Assembly (NCBI GenBank): GCA_940671915.1
Contig: CALNVZ010000174.1
Span: 17,572,790 to 17,636,789, forward strand
Source: Paracentrotus lividus
Lineage: Eukaryota; Echinodermata; Echinoidea; Camarodonta; Echinidae
Direction of reading: 5' to 3'
DNA length: 64,000 nt
A model generated the notes under the pieces. That model worked only from the letters and a program-made list of their open reading frames with translations, searched no databases and was not told the DNA's origin. The position numbers were made by a program, and so were the translations under genes. Of this stretch, positions 49,394 to 60,900 are shown in pieces; the stretch's first letter is position 1; every line of letters starts with the position of its first letter.

Positions 49394-52300
49394 ATACATA
49401 TAGTAGGGGAGAGCTGAGATGCGGGAGAACTGGGACACCACCGCTAACTCAAGAAATAGTTAACCTTTTATAAATTTGTTTGAATCCTATGAAAGGTCTC
49501 AATAATCAACTTTCATATATGCATTTAGAGCTAGACATCAATTTTGCTTCTACATTTAATTTTCACTTCTTTTTTGCTCACTGACATTGACCTTTCATTA
49601 TAACAAAGTCTTCACTGCTATCAGTATTTCCATTGACTTAACAGTGAACGTCTATGGTATTACCCAGGCACGTGATTCAACAACATAGATGTTTGTGTTA
49701 AAGTAGAAGAAAAGTAGAACTATATAAAAAATTGATTTGTTCTTGAGATTTAGGAAGGGTGCATCTTTGTATCCCTCTCAAAAAACAAGAATGCATCCCC
49801 CACCCCCACCCCATTCTCCTAGCAGGCCTAACATGTTTGTTTTGTCTAGATCAGAACCTCTGTTGACTCAAAACTTCTCTAAATGTTTTTTTCTAAAGAC
49901 AAGAGACGTGTGATTGGTTGAAAGTGAAAGCAATAGAATGCATCAAGAGGAAATACTTTCACCTTGAGACCAATGTGTAAATCCATTACATACACATGTT
50001 AATCAATACTTGAAATTACCCATCCATTAGGGATCTAGAGTAATATAAACACACAAATGGTTCTCTTTTGAATGTTTAACTTCCAAACAACATTAATGAT
50101 GAACAAACATTTCCGGGATGCACATGTCAACTTAGTTCGATTCCTTTGTAAGCTTGTATTGTTTAGCATTATAGCAATGATTAGTTATATTTACTAGGTG
50201 AAATGTGTGCTATCTGTCAAATTTTAATGTAAAAATGCTAGACAGGAACTTTGATTGAAAACTATATTCTCATTGGTTTTGAAGGATTTAAAGTTGAGCA
50301 ACATTTTGGATTTTTGGATATAACAAAAAAATAATAATTTTTGCCCTGATGATAATCATGATTAAATGAGAGAGATGCAGGTTATGGTATCAATGGATTT
50401 GTTGCTAACTGCCTTTGTAATAACTGAATGAAAAGGATGGAGGTGGTAGTGATGGTGATGGTGGTGGTCATGATATCGGTGATAGTGTTGATGGTGGAGG
50501 TGGTGATGGTATCCTGCTTCTGAGTTTCATGTCAACGTTTCATTGCTGGTTATTACTTTACTCATATATATATTTATATATTTTAAATAGAAATATTACA
50601 AAGTCATATTCATACTTTCATTTTATCCTCTCCTCTCTCTCTCTCTCTTTCTATATTGACATCCTTCTTTACCGTCCCCTTTACTTCTGCTCCCCTGTGA
50701 ACATAATCTCTCTATATTTTTCTTGCTCCCTACCATATACGGCCTCTCTCTATCTATCTCTGTTTCTTTCTCTATCTATCTCTCTATATTATATTTCTGT
50801 TTTTTTTCTCTGATGTCCCTCTTTATAGGTTGAACTCCTATATCATATGATTATACTCACATTTACAATCCTACAAAACAATTACCCAACTTCTGAAAGA
50901 TACACCTAAGCTTTTGTAACGAAGTAAACACACAGATATTATACTCTTTGTATGTATGGGAATGAGCGTATCACTTGCAAACAGTGCAGATAAGACTGGG
51001 CGGAGAATAGAAGTCCAGCCCTAATCCTTGCATGGAGTAGGTCCAGTAAGCGGCTTTTAGGAGGGGCTTGGGCTGAAGCCTCTTGGCCTAGATTTAGATG
51101 GGAGCACGCCTAAACACACTTATTCACTATTTTGTACTCCCTTAAATAATAAAGTAATTGTTTTGCTTTAGAATTTGTTCATACTTAAACTGTATATGCA
51201 CTCTTCGTAAAATTACTACAGGTTAAACAATAATGAGGCGTGAATGGGATATTCCAATTGGCTGGTATTGGTTTATTGTCATTTATTAAACACCCATATT
51301 TTCTGGTTGAATTTATTTGTGAATTGTGTTCTTTAAAAAATATTTTGTGAGACCAAATTTTATTGTCAGAAATATGACATCACCATCATTGCTTAAAATA
51401 TTGTGAAAAATAAGTACTCATCACTATATTCCTTTGAACCTGTGTGTTAAAAGATAAATGAGCATTCTGCATGACCCCCCATTTATATTACCCCTATTTT
51501 ACCCCTCCAATTGTCTTTTGGATCCATTAGAGGGCAATTGGTCAGGAAATATTGTCTTAGCTCCCCTTCTTACTGCACAATTCTATCGATAAGACACAGG
51601 CTTACGGTGCTAAGCAAAAGAGGATAAGATACTAGAGCTCATAGGGAGCAAACACTCTTAAGACAATTAAAGTGTAATGGTACATGACGATTGTGCAAGT
51701 ATTATCTGTTATGCCATGATAATACAAGATAGCAGGGTGTGTTTAATAGCAGGCTGAGGGTGTGTGGACGGTGCTAGAAATAGCAAGTAAAAACAGGTAT
51801 TAGGAAAAAAGAACAAAAACAGGTATTAAGGCTGACTTTGACCAGTCATTGTAGATTAAGCGTTGTCATGTTCCAGGGGACAAACCTCTAGCAGGAAATG
51901 ATTATTATTGAAATTTCGACCCGTTTTTTGAACGTTTGTCTTCTTTGCCAAGCAAAGAGGAAAGATCTTCTCTTGAAAAGAACATCTCAATGGATGATAA
52001 ATGAAAAGATCAGAAATTAAATGCTTATAAGAGTCGACCGTTATTCATTACTTCTGCATCTTCACAATCAAACTCTATTCATCCTGTGTGGTATATATGT
52101 AAGAAGCTTCTGTCATTATCTCACACTTGAAGGATTAAGAATAGAGGAATCTTGTCTCTCATCTCTCAATCCCCATCTCATACCATCCTGCTTCTTAACC
52201 CATCTATTCTCCCTGCACTCAACCACAAGAAGAAATTACCGCAGTTTTGAAACATCTAAGTGCAAATTGTGTTGCACTATTTTCCGCCTTGTGTCTGCTT

Positions 52301-53302
52301 TATTCTCAGTATTTCTTTATGTCTCTTAATCCTGCATTGAATCTGGGAGGGTTTTTTTACCCCTCAAGAAAGAGTTATTATTCAGGATGAATCGTAGCTT
52401 GTCATTGAATACTGGTCTTTATATTCCTTCACCAATCACCCATGTCAATTTGTGATTTTCTTTAAAAGATCTCTGTGAAGTGAGCTTTCTATGGTGTATA
52501 CCATCCTTATCCATCTTCTTTTCAGCTAGTGTTTTTGTTGTTCAATGGTCATTGTATATCAGGGAGAACGGAAAGAATGGATGAAAATAATTAGTACCTC
52601 CCATCTATCATTTCAACATCATAATTTCCATATTTCATGTCATTTTCACGAAAGATATTAAAGATTGAATTGCTATCCATACCTCATGACCGTTTTCTGC
52701 CATTCTTCCTTTGCTATGGCCCCATTTGATCGTGATTTACAGAATGGATGGAATTGTATAGCTGTAATTGTTATTTCATAGTGACCAAGTGAGAACCTCA
52801 TGGGTGGGGGATTTTTGTGTGGCCTCATCAAGAAAGAAAGAAAAAATTTGGAGTCAAAATCCATTTCAAAGGAATAAAAGAAAAGCATTGTTAGGGGATA
52901 AGAAAGAGCAATAAGAAGAATAGACAAAGATTTAAAAGGTGTTTTCAATGTGGTTTAATGAATCTCAATGACATATCTACTGGTGTTTGAGTGATCCTCC
53001 TTAGCTCTTTATATTTCTATTCATCTATTACCTTTCTTTTTATTGACCCTCTCCTACACTCCCTGAAATTTGCTTCCTATGCTTTTTCTTTCTTTCGTGT
53101 CATTTGGAAAATAATTGGTGGTCTACAATAAAAGATAATTATGAATACCCAACCTTGCATTGAACAGAAGTTTATTGTACATAAGTTGGGTAAAATATTG
53201 AATATTTTCTAAGTCAAATTTTACCCGACAAATTTTAAAGTGTACAAAGTTAAAATTAAAGGGCGATGGATGTTTTTATGGTAAAATTTAACAGCTGTTA
53301 TA
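49394..53302. other. Non-coding stretch with simple repeats, no gene seen
   Basis: Contains a GGTGAT/GGTGGT microsatellite (50435-50512) and CT-rich DNA (50626-50812). Open frames, including one of 102 codons at 52021, show no recognisable domain. Confidence 0.5.
50435..50512. repeat. (GGTGAT/GGTGGT)n microsatellite
   Basis: Imperfect trinucleotide repeat of GGT and GAT units. It would encode Gly/Asp/Val if translated, but no open gene context is seen. Confidence 0.85.
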
Positions 53303-54395
53303 CCCCCGTCACACTGAGCTCGTTCCTACTACGTCCTTGCAAATTTTGCCGAACGGGCATAGTCTGTGTGTAAAACTGTGATTCAGTCGGGACGTAGTAA
53401 TAAACTTCTTACGATCTGTTACGAACTTCATGGACTTGCTAGGTCGGATTTCCAAAAAAGTGTTTAAAAAAATCGGTTGCCCATCTAGCGTCAATTAACG
53501 AAATATTAATTGGAAGCAATAATCGTTTTATAATAACAGTGAGTGTAGGAAAGAAGCAACCCGTTAATAACGGTGGCAACGTACCTGAAACGAGATGGAC
53601 GTACTACAAACGAAATTGCCGTACTTAAATCGTTCTAAAGATGTGCGTAGGACGTCATACAAACGAGCATTGTATATTAATTATTCAAGTTCTAAAATTA
53701 AACGTAGTGACAACGTTCCTAAACGGGGTAGGACTTACTCTGAACGAGAAGGACGTATCTACGAACATACGTTTCAATTTTTAAACAGAACGGCATGTCA
53801 TAATTCCCGTCACACTGAGCTAGTTCTCACTGCGTTCTAGGTAGTCCTTGGTGAACTGGCTCAATCTGTTTACACACCGGACTGACGTAGTGCAGACCTT
53901 TTAGAATCTAGTACAGACTGTTTACAATCTGTTTACGAACTTGGCGAACGGGCCCGAACGGAGAGAACGGAAAGCATTCCGATTTTTTTGAACATGTTCC
54001 CAAAAATCGTACTGCTTCAGATTCTAAATTAAACGTAGTGACAACGTTCCTTAAACGGGTAGGACTTACTCTGAACGAGAAGGACGTACTACGAACGTGG
54101 TACCATACTTTATCATGCTGCGCATAGGCATTTTAGTGACCGTTTGGACGTGCTACGAACGGATAGGTATAGAGTGAACGAGCAGTTTACTCGTTCTGAA
54201 CTGGATAACAACGTATTGCGGACGCGATAAAGACGGAATTGACGTAACGAGAACTATTTATGAACGCCTAGCATCGTATTCAAGAAAATTTTTTCAATAG
54301 AGAAGTTCCAACCCGACCCAAACCTGTCAGCATTTTTTTTAAACGGCAAAAACGGGCAAGAACGTTTATAGAACGACCTCAGTGTGACGGCCCCC
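53303..54395. mobile_element. TIR element with internal repeats, ~1.1 kb
   Basis: The left end CCCCCGTCACACTGAGCTCG and the right end GACCTCAGTGTGACGGCCCC form an inverted repeat around CCGTCACACTGAG. A second copy of the left-end motif sits inside at about 53807. A block of about 80 bp beginning near TTCTAAA and containing ACGTAGTGACAACGTTCC and GAACGAGAAGGACGTA occurs at 53688-53771 and again at 54019-54098. Numerous GAACG/CGTTC and TACTACG motifs recur throughout. There is no transposase frame. An 81-codon open frame inside spans these repeats and is not a gene. The superfamily is not recognised. Confidence 0.72.
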
Positions 54396-55410
54396 TTAGT
54401 GTAGAAAATTTTTGTTTCTCTTGGCTGTCAAATTCCTCTCTCCCTCTCACTTTCTTTATCTCCCCCTATTTCAGTATTTTTCTTTCTTTCTCTCTTCCTC
54501 TTCCAATATATTAATTTACCTCCTTCTCTCTCTCTCTCTCTCCTTCCCTCTCCCCTTGTCACTTTTGCCTATCAAAACTTCCTCTCCTTCTCTCTCTTAC
54601 CCGTACATTTCATACATTTTCAAACCTCGACTATATAGTAACACACCCTTCGTGCTCACTTCATACAAATAGACCGTGTATCATAGCAATGTATGTCTGA
54701 CACTATGATACTTGAGCTCCCTTCAATTTGTATACCTATCCCTAAAGGGGCACGAGCAATTGTATCAAACAAATGATATAATACTTCATATTTACTAACA
54801 GGGCATGACTACACTAGGTAAATAGAGACTGTTCCTCAATGAGTCTCATCTATCAATCTTTGTAATCATCACTTCTTTTTTGCTTTCCTCGTTTGCTTAT
54901 ATCACTTCAAAAGGAGGCGGTGAGTCCCCAAAAAGAAAAGAAAAAAAAACCTCATCCCTGCCTGAGAGGAAACAATAGACATGGACAATAGAGAGATGGC
55001 ACACACAAAGGGTATGAGTGTATACCTTGTAAACATCAAGTACAGACATGTGGAGACAGAGATGCAATAAATCCAATTCAGTTTTATTTGATGATCAATA
55101 AAAGTGCTCTGTAGTCTTAGCAGAACAATGATACCATCCAGTATTCATCATTAGAGGACCAGTCAGCCCTGTACATGTATGCCATTATTCTTCTTTCCCT
55201 ATTGTACACACTAACGTTGCACTATTGCGTATAGCCATCAGAACAAACAAACTTGGGCTAGATATATTGTATATAATTTGTTCAACGAAACAGAAGCAAG
55301 AACATTTTCAAAAACTATGTCAGATTGTATATTCTTCAATACTTTTTAATTTACAGACATAGAAGTTTAGTTTATATTGCTGGGTGGTCTAAATGGTCTA
55401 TGAGCTATAC
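54396..55410. other. Non-coding stretch with CT-rich microsatellite
   Basis: CT-rich simple sequence runs from about 54430 to 54600, followed by unremarkable AT-rich DNA. No gene is seen. Confidence 0.55.
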
Positions 55411-55420
55411 CCCCCCCCCC

Positions 55421-55446
<26 letters not shown>
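55411..55446. repeat. Poly-C/poly-A junction tract
   Basis: About ten C followed by about 26 A, directly abutting the first copy of the duplicated segment at 55447. Homopolymers like this are weak points for assembly, and this one lies at a suspected contig join. Confidence 0.8.
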
Positions 55447-55452
<6 letters not shown>

Positions 55453-55677
55453 GTTCCGTGCTCCGGTTGTAAATATTAAGAGATTATTTGAAATTATATA
55501 TCTTTATATTGTGGACCACATATTTGCATAAATTGTCTAAATTTCAATACAATGGGTTAATTCAAGATTTGTTTAAAGACATTGAATGAAAAAAAAAATA
55601 ATATGATGAGAATGTCAGCATTATTAAGTTTTCAAAGAGAAACCAATTTGTATCAGTTTGTCAGTACCTAGTAAAAT
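55447..55677 (+). repeat. Copy 1 of a ~235-bp direct duplication
   Basis: Starts TATAATGTTCCG and ends CAGTACCTAGTAAAAT. It matches 57580-57816 in the same orientation along its length. The differences are mostly single-base gains or losses, for example in GGACCACATATTTGCAT-flanking homopolymers, rather than substitutions. Flanking sequence on either side does not match. Confidence 0.9.
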
Positions 55678-56298
55678 CTTTTAATAACATTGCATCGTAA
55701 AAAGCAGCAGTTTGGGCAGTGGTTACCTAAATAGTCATCAAAGCAAATTCAAGATGAGAAATAAGAATCTCATAAATGTATTTTGTTGTCTGTATACATT
55801 ACAAGATCAAAAGGCAAAAAACGGTCTTGCATTAACCTCAATAGCCATCATTGTGCCAAGTTGTCACAATAGTATTTTATGAGATTATAGGTAATTGGAG
55901 TGTTGCTTAAATAGTGATATTGTAAGCAGGTAATGAAATATATGATACTTGTGTATTTTAGTTCTTATTTGCCTCTATCGCTGTGCACTACACATTATCC
56001 GATTCTTACTCCATCATTTTTCTTTCTCTCAAATCCCGAAGACAGATGAAACAAAGAATCTCTCTTGGTAATTCTCTTCAATGGATAGACTTGGTCAGAT
56101 TCTGATGATTGAGCTTATTGGTCCACCTTTCCATAATTCCCCCTCTGGAAGATGACATAACAGCCCTTCTTACCCCATACACCCTTTCTAACCCCTTATA
56201 ACCTGGAGAGGGGTGAACAAAAGAACCCCTAACCCTGGGTTATCCTATTGTTCAGATTGTTGGTTTTTCAACAACAAAATGCAGGAATTGAGATTTTT

Positions 56299-56323
56299 NN
56301 NNNNNNNNNNNNNNNNNNNNNNN
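56299..56323. other. Assembly gap of 25 N
   Basis: A run of exactly 25 N, a fixed-size placeholder typical of scaffold gaps of unknown length. The first base after it is already inside the coding sequence of a Rho GTPase, so the gap truncates the exon. Confidence 1.
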
Positions 56324-56324
56324 A

Positions 56325-56754
56325 TTCCACAATGTCTTAGAGAAATGGCTACCAGAGCTCAGACGGCACAATCCTAAGACGCCCATCCTGCTGATAGGTA
56401 CACAGTGTGACTCCGCACAGATGTTAACATTCTCATAGACCTTTCAAACATCAGGAACGTCCAATCTGTGAAGAGGAAGCGTCTATGCGTCCAGTCGTAT
56501 CAATGCTGTGGGTTACATTGAATGTTCAGCACCTTACACAGCTACAATCTCAAGGGAAGTGTTTGACGGCTGTGTAAATACTTTAACCTGGACTTCAGTA
56601 CACAAAAACCACCACAATTCATCAAAGCAGCCTGAGACGGAGATTGAGTCGGAAAGAAAAGAGATTCCACCTCCCCCAAAGAGAAGCGCACAGGACACCA
56701 AACCAAAAAAGAAAGGGGAAATCTGGAAAAAAGCTCTGCTGTATTCCAACATGA
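56325..56754 (+). CDS. RhoU/RhoV-like small GTPase, C-terminal half (frameshifted, cut by gap)
   Basis: This is the C-terminal half of a Rho-family GTPase, a membrane-associated molecular switch acting on actin and polarity. The first frame gives [20 protein letters not shown] and then ILLIGTQCD, where TQCD is the G4 guanine-specificity motif. A second frame continues [10 protein letters not shown], the RhoU/RhoV-type insert helix start. A third gives [11 protein letters not shown] (G5 motif), then an LTQ..NLKEVFDGCV helix broken by single extra bases. The tail is basic and Pro/Lys-rich and ends, after one more base shift, WKKLCCIPT. Trp-Lys-Lys and a Cys pair recall the palmitoylated, non-CAAX tails of RhoU/RhoV. 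At least six one-base indels are needed: one loss after 56411, and gains near 56475, 56532, 56545, 56555 and in the A-run at 56727-56732. The start is lost in the N gap. A pseudogene is possible, but the indel-only pattern favours sequencing error. Confidence 0.85.
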
Positions 56755-57579
56755 AAACTAACTGTGTGTGTATTGTTCAACCTTTCTTTATGACTTGAAC
56801 ATCTTGAGACTGGTATCAGACAGATAAAAACTGCCAAAGCCGTAACTCATTCTGCAATTGTCAATGTGAATGTTTGATATTAATATATATTTGTTTACAT
56901 GTGGCAGATGGATGTGCGGCCATTTCGTTTATTGATGTTGCACATTATATAAGCACTTAAAAGGTGAAACAAAAAAAGAAATTTGGCTTTCCTTGCTGTA
57001 TGCTTCGATGGTGATCCAAATTTTTTGTTTATATGACTGCTGACTGTTCGTGAAATATAGGAATTATATTATTTCTCAACTTCAGTATGATTTTGGAAGA
57101 ACCTGCAAGACCACAGAAAAGATTTTTGAAAAGTACTATTAAATTAAACACATTTTTATACCATGACGTGTTTGTTTGTTTTTGTTTAGTCAATTTGCGA
57201 GTCAAAACATTATTTTAAACTGTCTGGTTGTACTGAAATAACTTCCTCATAACCTAGTTTTCTTGAAACATAAAGATAATTCTGATATTTTCATTGAAAC
57301 TTTAATGAAACATAGAAAACTAGACTATTGTGCAGTTCGCCACTACTATTTAACTGCAGTTACAGTGTACTTGAAACTGTAAATTACTGTATAACCATAT
57401 GTTTTCATAATTCTTGCTATCTTTCAATTTACTTTATATAGCTTGATATTTGAAGTGGACATTTTTTTGCAAATATGGACTCTTGACATTTTGAAAAATA
57501 AACAGTCAACAAAATATTTGGCTGTATACATTAACTTCTGTTTGGAGGACACAAAAATTTCATTTTTTAAAAATTGCTG
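56755..57579 (+). other. Probable 3' untranslated region of the Rho GTPase
   Basis: AT-rich sequence directly after the inferred stop at 56752-56754, with no further coding signal. A canonical AATAAA lies at 57497-57502, about 745 bp after the stop, a plausible polyadenylation signal. Assignment as UTR is inference from position. Confidence 0.45.
57497..57502 (+). terminator. Candidate polyadenylation signal
   Basis: AATAAA downstream of the Rho GTPase C-terminal exon in the same orientation. It is the first canonical hexamer I noticed after the stop codon. Confidence 0.35.
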
Positions 57580-57816
57580 TATAATGTTCCGTATGCTCCG
57601 GTTTAAATATTAAGAGATTATTTGAAAATTATATATCTTTATATTGGTGGACCACATATTTGCATTAAATCTGCTCTAAATTTCAATACAATGGGTTATA
57701 ATCAAATTTGTTTAAAGACATTTGAATGAAAAAAAAAATAATATGATGAGAATGTCAGCAATTATTAAGTTGTTCAAAGAAAACCAATTTGTATCAGTTT
57801 CAGTACTTAGTAAAAA
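57580..57816 (+). repeat. Copy 2 of the ~235-bp direct duplication
   Basis: Matches 55447-55677 in the same orientation with mostly single-base indel differences. Its right end runs straight into the minus-strand Rho exon, at the codon where that exon should continue into the sequence found at 56325. Confidence 0.9.
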
Positions 57817-57900
57817 TGAGGTGGGTGAGACGACGCTGAAGCACAGCAGGAAGACGTCGGTTTGAGGGTAGCACAACGGCCTCAGCGAATCAAAGTCGTC
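57814..57900 (-). CDS. RhoU/RhoV-like small GTPase, internal exon part
   Basis: On the minus strand, TTATTTCAG (a splice acceptor) is followed by 29 codons reading [19 protein letters not shown], then [10 protein letters not shown]. This is the end of switch II, after the DTAGQ of the G3 motif that would be in the previous exon, and the following beta strand. PLCY and [11 protein letters not shown] are hallmarks of Cdc42/RhoU/RhoV-type GTPases. In the family the next residues are (Q/H)NV.EKW, which here begin at 56325 on the opposite strand. The reading runs into unrelated codons (LLST...) of the duplicated segment instead. This exon shows no indels. The preceding exon, with the P-loop and switch I, was not found up to 64000 and is probably outside the window. 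Confidence 0.88.
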
Positions 57901-60900
57901 CTGAAATAACAAAAAGAAAAGTACATATATTAAATTTTGTGCCTGTATGTATATCAGGTTCAGTAGTAAAATTTGGTACAAGATTTATACATGTTACAGA
58001 ACTTCATCATGATACCCCTTAATGATAAAATATAAATGTTTTTGATGACATTAATTTCTGCACAAGATGGTTTCCATGCTATATTTTATATGTCCTAACA
58101 TTGTAGGTTAACAGGTCATGCACATGTCTGGCCCACCAACAGCGTACCACATATTGATTGATAAGTCTACAAACTTCTCCTGCTACCCTACATCTCCTAA
58201 CCTCTGCTACCAATTGATTGTGACAGATAGGATTCCCACTTTGAATGTTCAGGCACACAGCCCATGTCAATGACTGAGAGATGGCAATATACTGTCTGAA
58301 TATGAGAAGCAAAGTGAACTAACTTATTTTCTGTAGATGTAGTTGTCTGTCATGAAATTAGTTTGAATTTAGCCTTGGCTAAAACGATCATTAATATTGT
58401 AAAAGTGTCAGATTAGACTATGGTATGAACAGATCGGTCTGCTGGACTGCAATTATGCATTGACATCAAACATCCATGAGCTTATGGATAGGATGGACCA
58501 TTATACGATTCAAACAACCAAGGACATATCAACTATATGCCTACAATGGACTCAATCAGGCTACATCAATAAACCTAGCACAAATTGATTTTGATCAATA
58601 AACTGTGATGATGCAGATGCAATGCATTCTTCATGGCGATACCACTATGACATACAAAAAATATATAAGTTGCACAAACATACAAGCGGTCATTCTTTGA
58701 AGCTGATAATTACGCAGTTTTATTGACTGCAGTTCTTGTGCACCTGTCATGTAAAACTGACACATGCCCAATGACTTTTAGCTGTAATCAATAATATCAG
58801 CCATTAAGTTAATAAGATGTTAAAAAGTATTGATCATCATGTTATTTTTCAAGAACTCTTCGAACATATTGCAGATCAAAGGGACATCATTCCCTGGCTA
58901 CAAAGATTTAGACAGTTAGGGCAAAGGGCGATGACTCATATTTCTGCATCTTAATCCAAAATAAAAGAATTACATTATATGGTCTATAAATAGGGATTTC
59001 TATCAGTACAGGCACTTGTTAGTTTTACTAACTTCCAAGACAAGCTTCTTCAAGCGTTTCATCATCTTAATTATTCTTCAAAATATCTTCGTTTAAGACT
59101 TTCCACTTTGGTGAATTTTTCAAGCATCTCATTATAAAATACAGGGGACCGACAGAGATGTGGTTTGAAGTCCCTTTTCTGGTTTATGGGAACATAAAAT
59201 AGAATTAATAACGGTTGGTAATCTGTGGTCTACTGCTGTGTACCAAACTAATCAACAAGAGGCTCTAATTCTGATGTTGAAATAGAAGGATTAGGATTAG
59301 AGATGAATAGGGTAATCTGTTTTTCTGGCAGGATATTTAAAAAAAAGGATATTTTATAAAGAGATTAGGAATTGTAACTGTAGAAACCCCAATGAAGGGA
59401 GGAAGTTTTTAGTAAGAGGGTATTAAACAGCAGGATAGAAAAGAGGCTTGGTAGAGGGGGCAATTATGTTCCCCTTTCCAACAGAAGCCCATTGTCTGTA
59501 TTCTTCTATTGTCTACCAATTCATTGGTTACCCCCGTTTCAAAGATCATCATGGGCCCATTGACAAGGGGTTAACCATTAACAGAATGGAACTGTATTAG
59601 GCGAGCCTATTGCTCAAATTTGAAGTGTCTTATGAGGTATGTTGGGATGGACTTAGTAACAAACTATTGACAGATATATCCGACTTGCCCATTGTAAATA
59701 CAGGAAGCAATTGACACCTTCATGCCTTGTATTGTTACAGAAAATTGAAAAAGAGCATTTCAATTGAAATTAGAGGATTTCGTGCTAATCCCCTGGAGAT
59801 TGATTTCACTCTCTACATCAGGTCTCTACGTTGAAGTTTCAAAATACTTTCTTCATTATAAATCTCGAAATAACGTTTTATCACTTGCCAACAAATGTTG
59901 ATTTTTGCAATTTCTATAATGGAGATGTAGGCCTACATGTACAAAACCAGCCACTACTCATGAAATCTAAATTGAATTTGTACTGTAGGCAGAAAAGAAC
60001 ATCTGAGCATGTATTCATATATAGGCCTGTATGTACATGTGTGACACAACCTTTCATGTCATAATCAATTTGCGAGGTCGTTGTGAATCACTTTTATTCC
60101 ATCAGCCAGCCACAAACACCATACGCCCCTGCAATTTCACAGCTAACCCCATGAGGTTACAGCACCATCACTAATGCTATGATATCATAGAGAGAAGTGT
60201 AATGATGGACATATTTTTCATATGACGCCTCTTTATTACCGTGCCATACATCGTTGAGAACCAAAATTCCTTTCCCAATATTAAATAGATGTAAAGGCCT
60301 ACATGTTCAGAAATTCATAATCAACCAATGTTGCAAGAACCAAAAGCTGACAATTTCAGACCAACACCCTCCTGTCCCACTCATGGTACTACATGATCAT
60401 GTAAACTTTGAACGAGGGTCCACAAAATATAATGATAATTGGCACCAAAGCAACTATTCAAACAAGCTTTCTATTTGACTACATATGAAACATATGGAAA
60501 CCAGTACCAATGCATGATTCTCTACAATTCAAAAACAATTTGCCAGAGTAGGTATAACACACAAAGGTTGGTGAGTTTACAGTCTCAGGTCTCAATATTT
60601 ACCTCAATTTTGCGTAGGTGTAGTTCAATAGATATTTTATGATCAAAGTACATGGATTGAGCTTCGTGTACATGCATTCTAAATTTTGCAATGCCAAGGC
60701 CTATAATTCCCTGCAGTGGATATATGAACAGGTACAAGCATAGAGAAATGTAGCTTTTTGATATGAAACTTTAATACAATAGGCCTATAGGCCTAATAGA
60801 GCTTTCCTAAACTGCACTCTGTAGTGTAGGTTATTAGTAAGAGTAAGATCAGATCATTTGAAAAGTGGAGTGCATTATTTTGTGACTGATTTTCAATCAA

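Noticed and set aside
56508..56798. Single uninterrupted 96-codon frame as the complete C-terminus
   Set aside because: Its first part and tail fit the Rho family only after the noted one-base shifts; the frame as given misreads the helix after ECSA and runs past the likely CC-type tail into UTR.
58079..58312. Minus-strand 77-codon frame upstream of the Rho exon as a possible first exon
   Set aside because: It has no P-loop or switch I motif of a GTPase and no recognised similarity.
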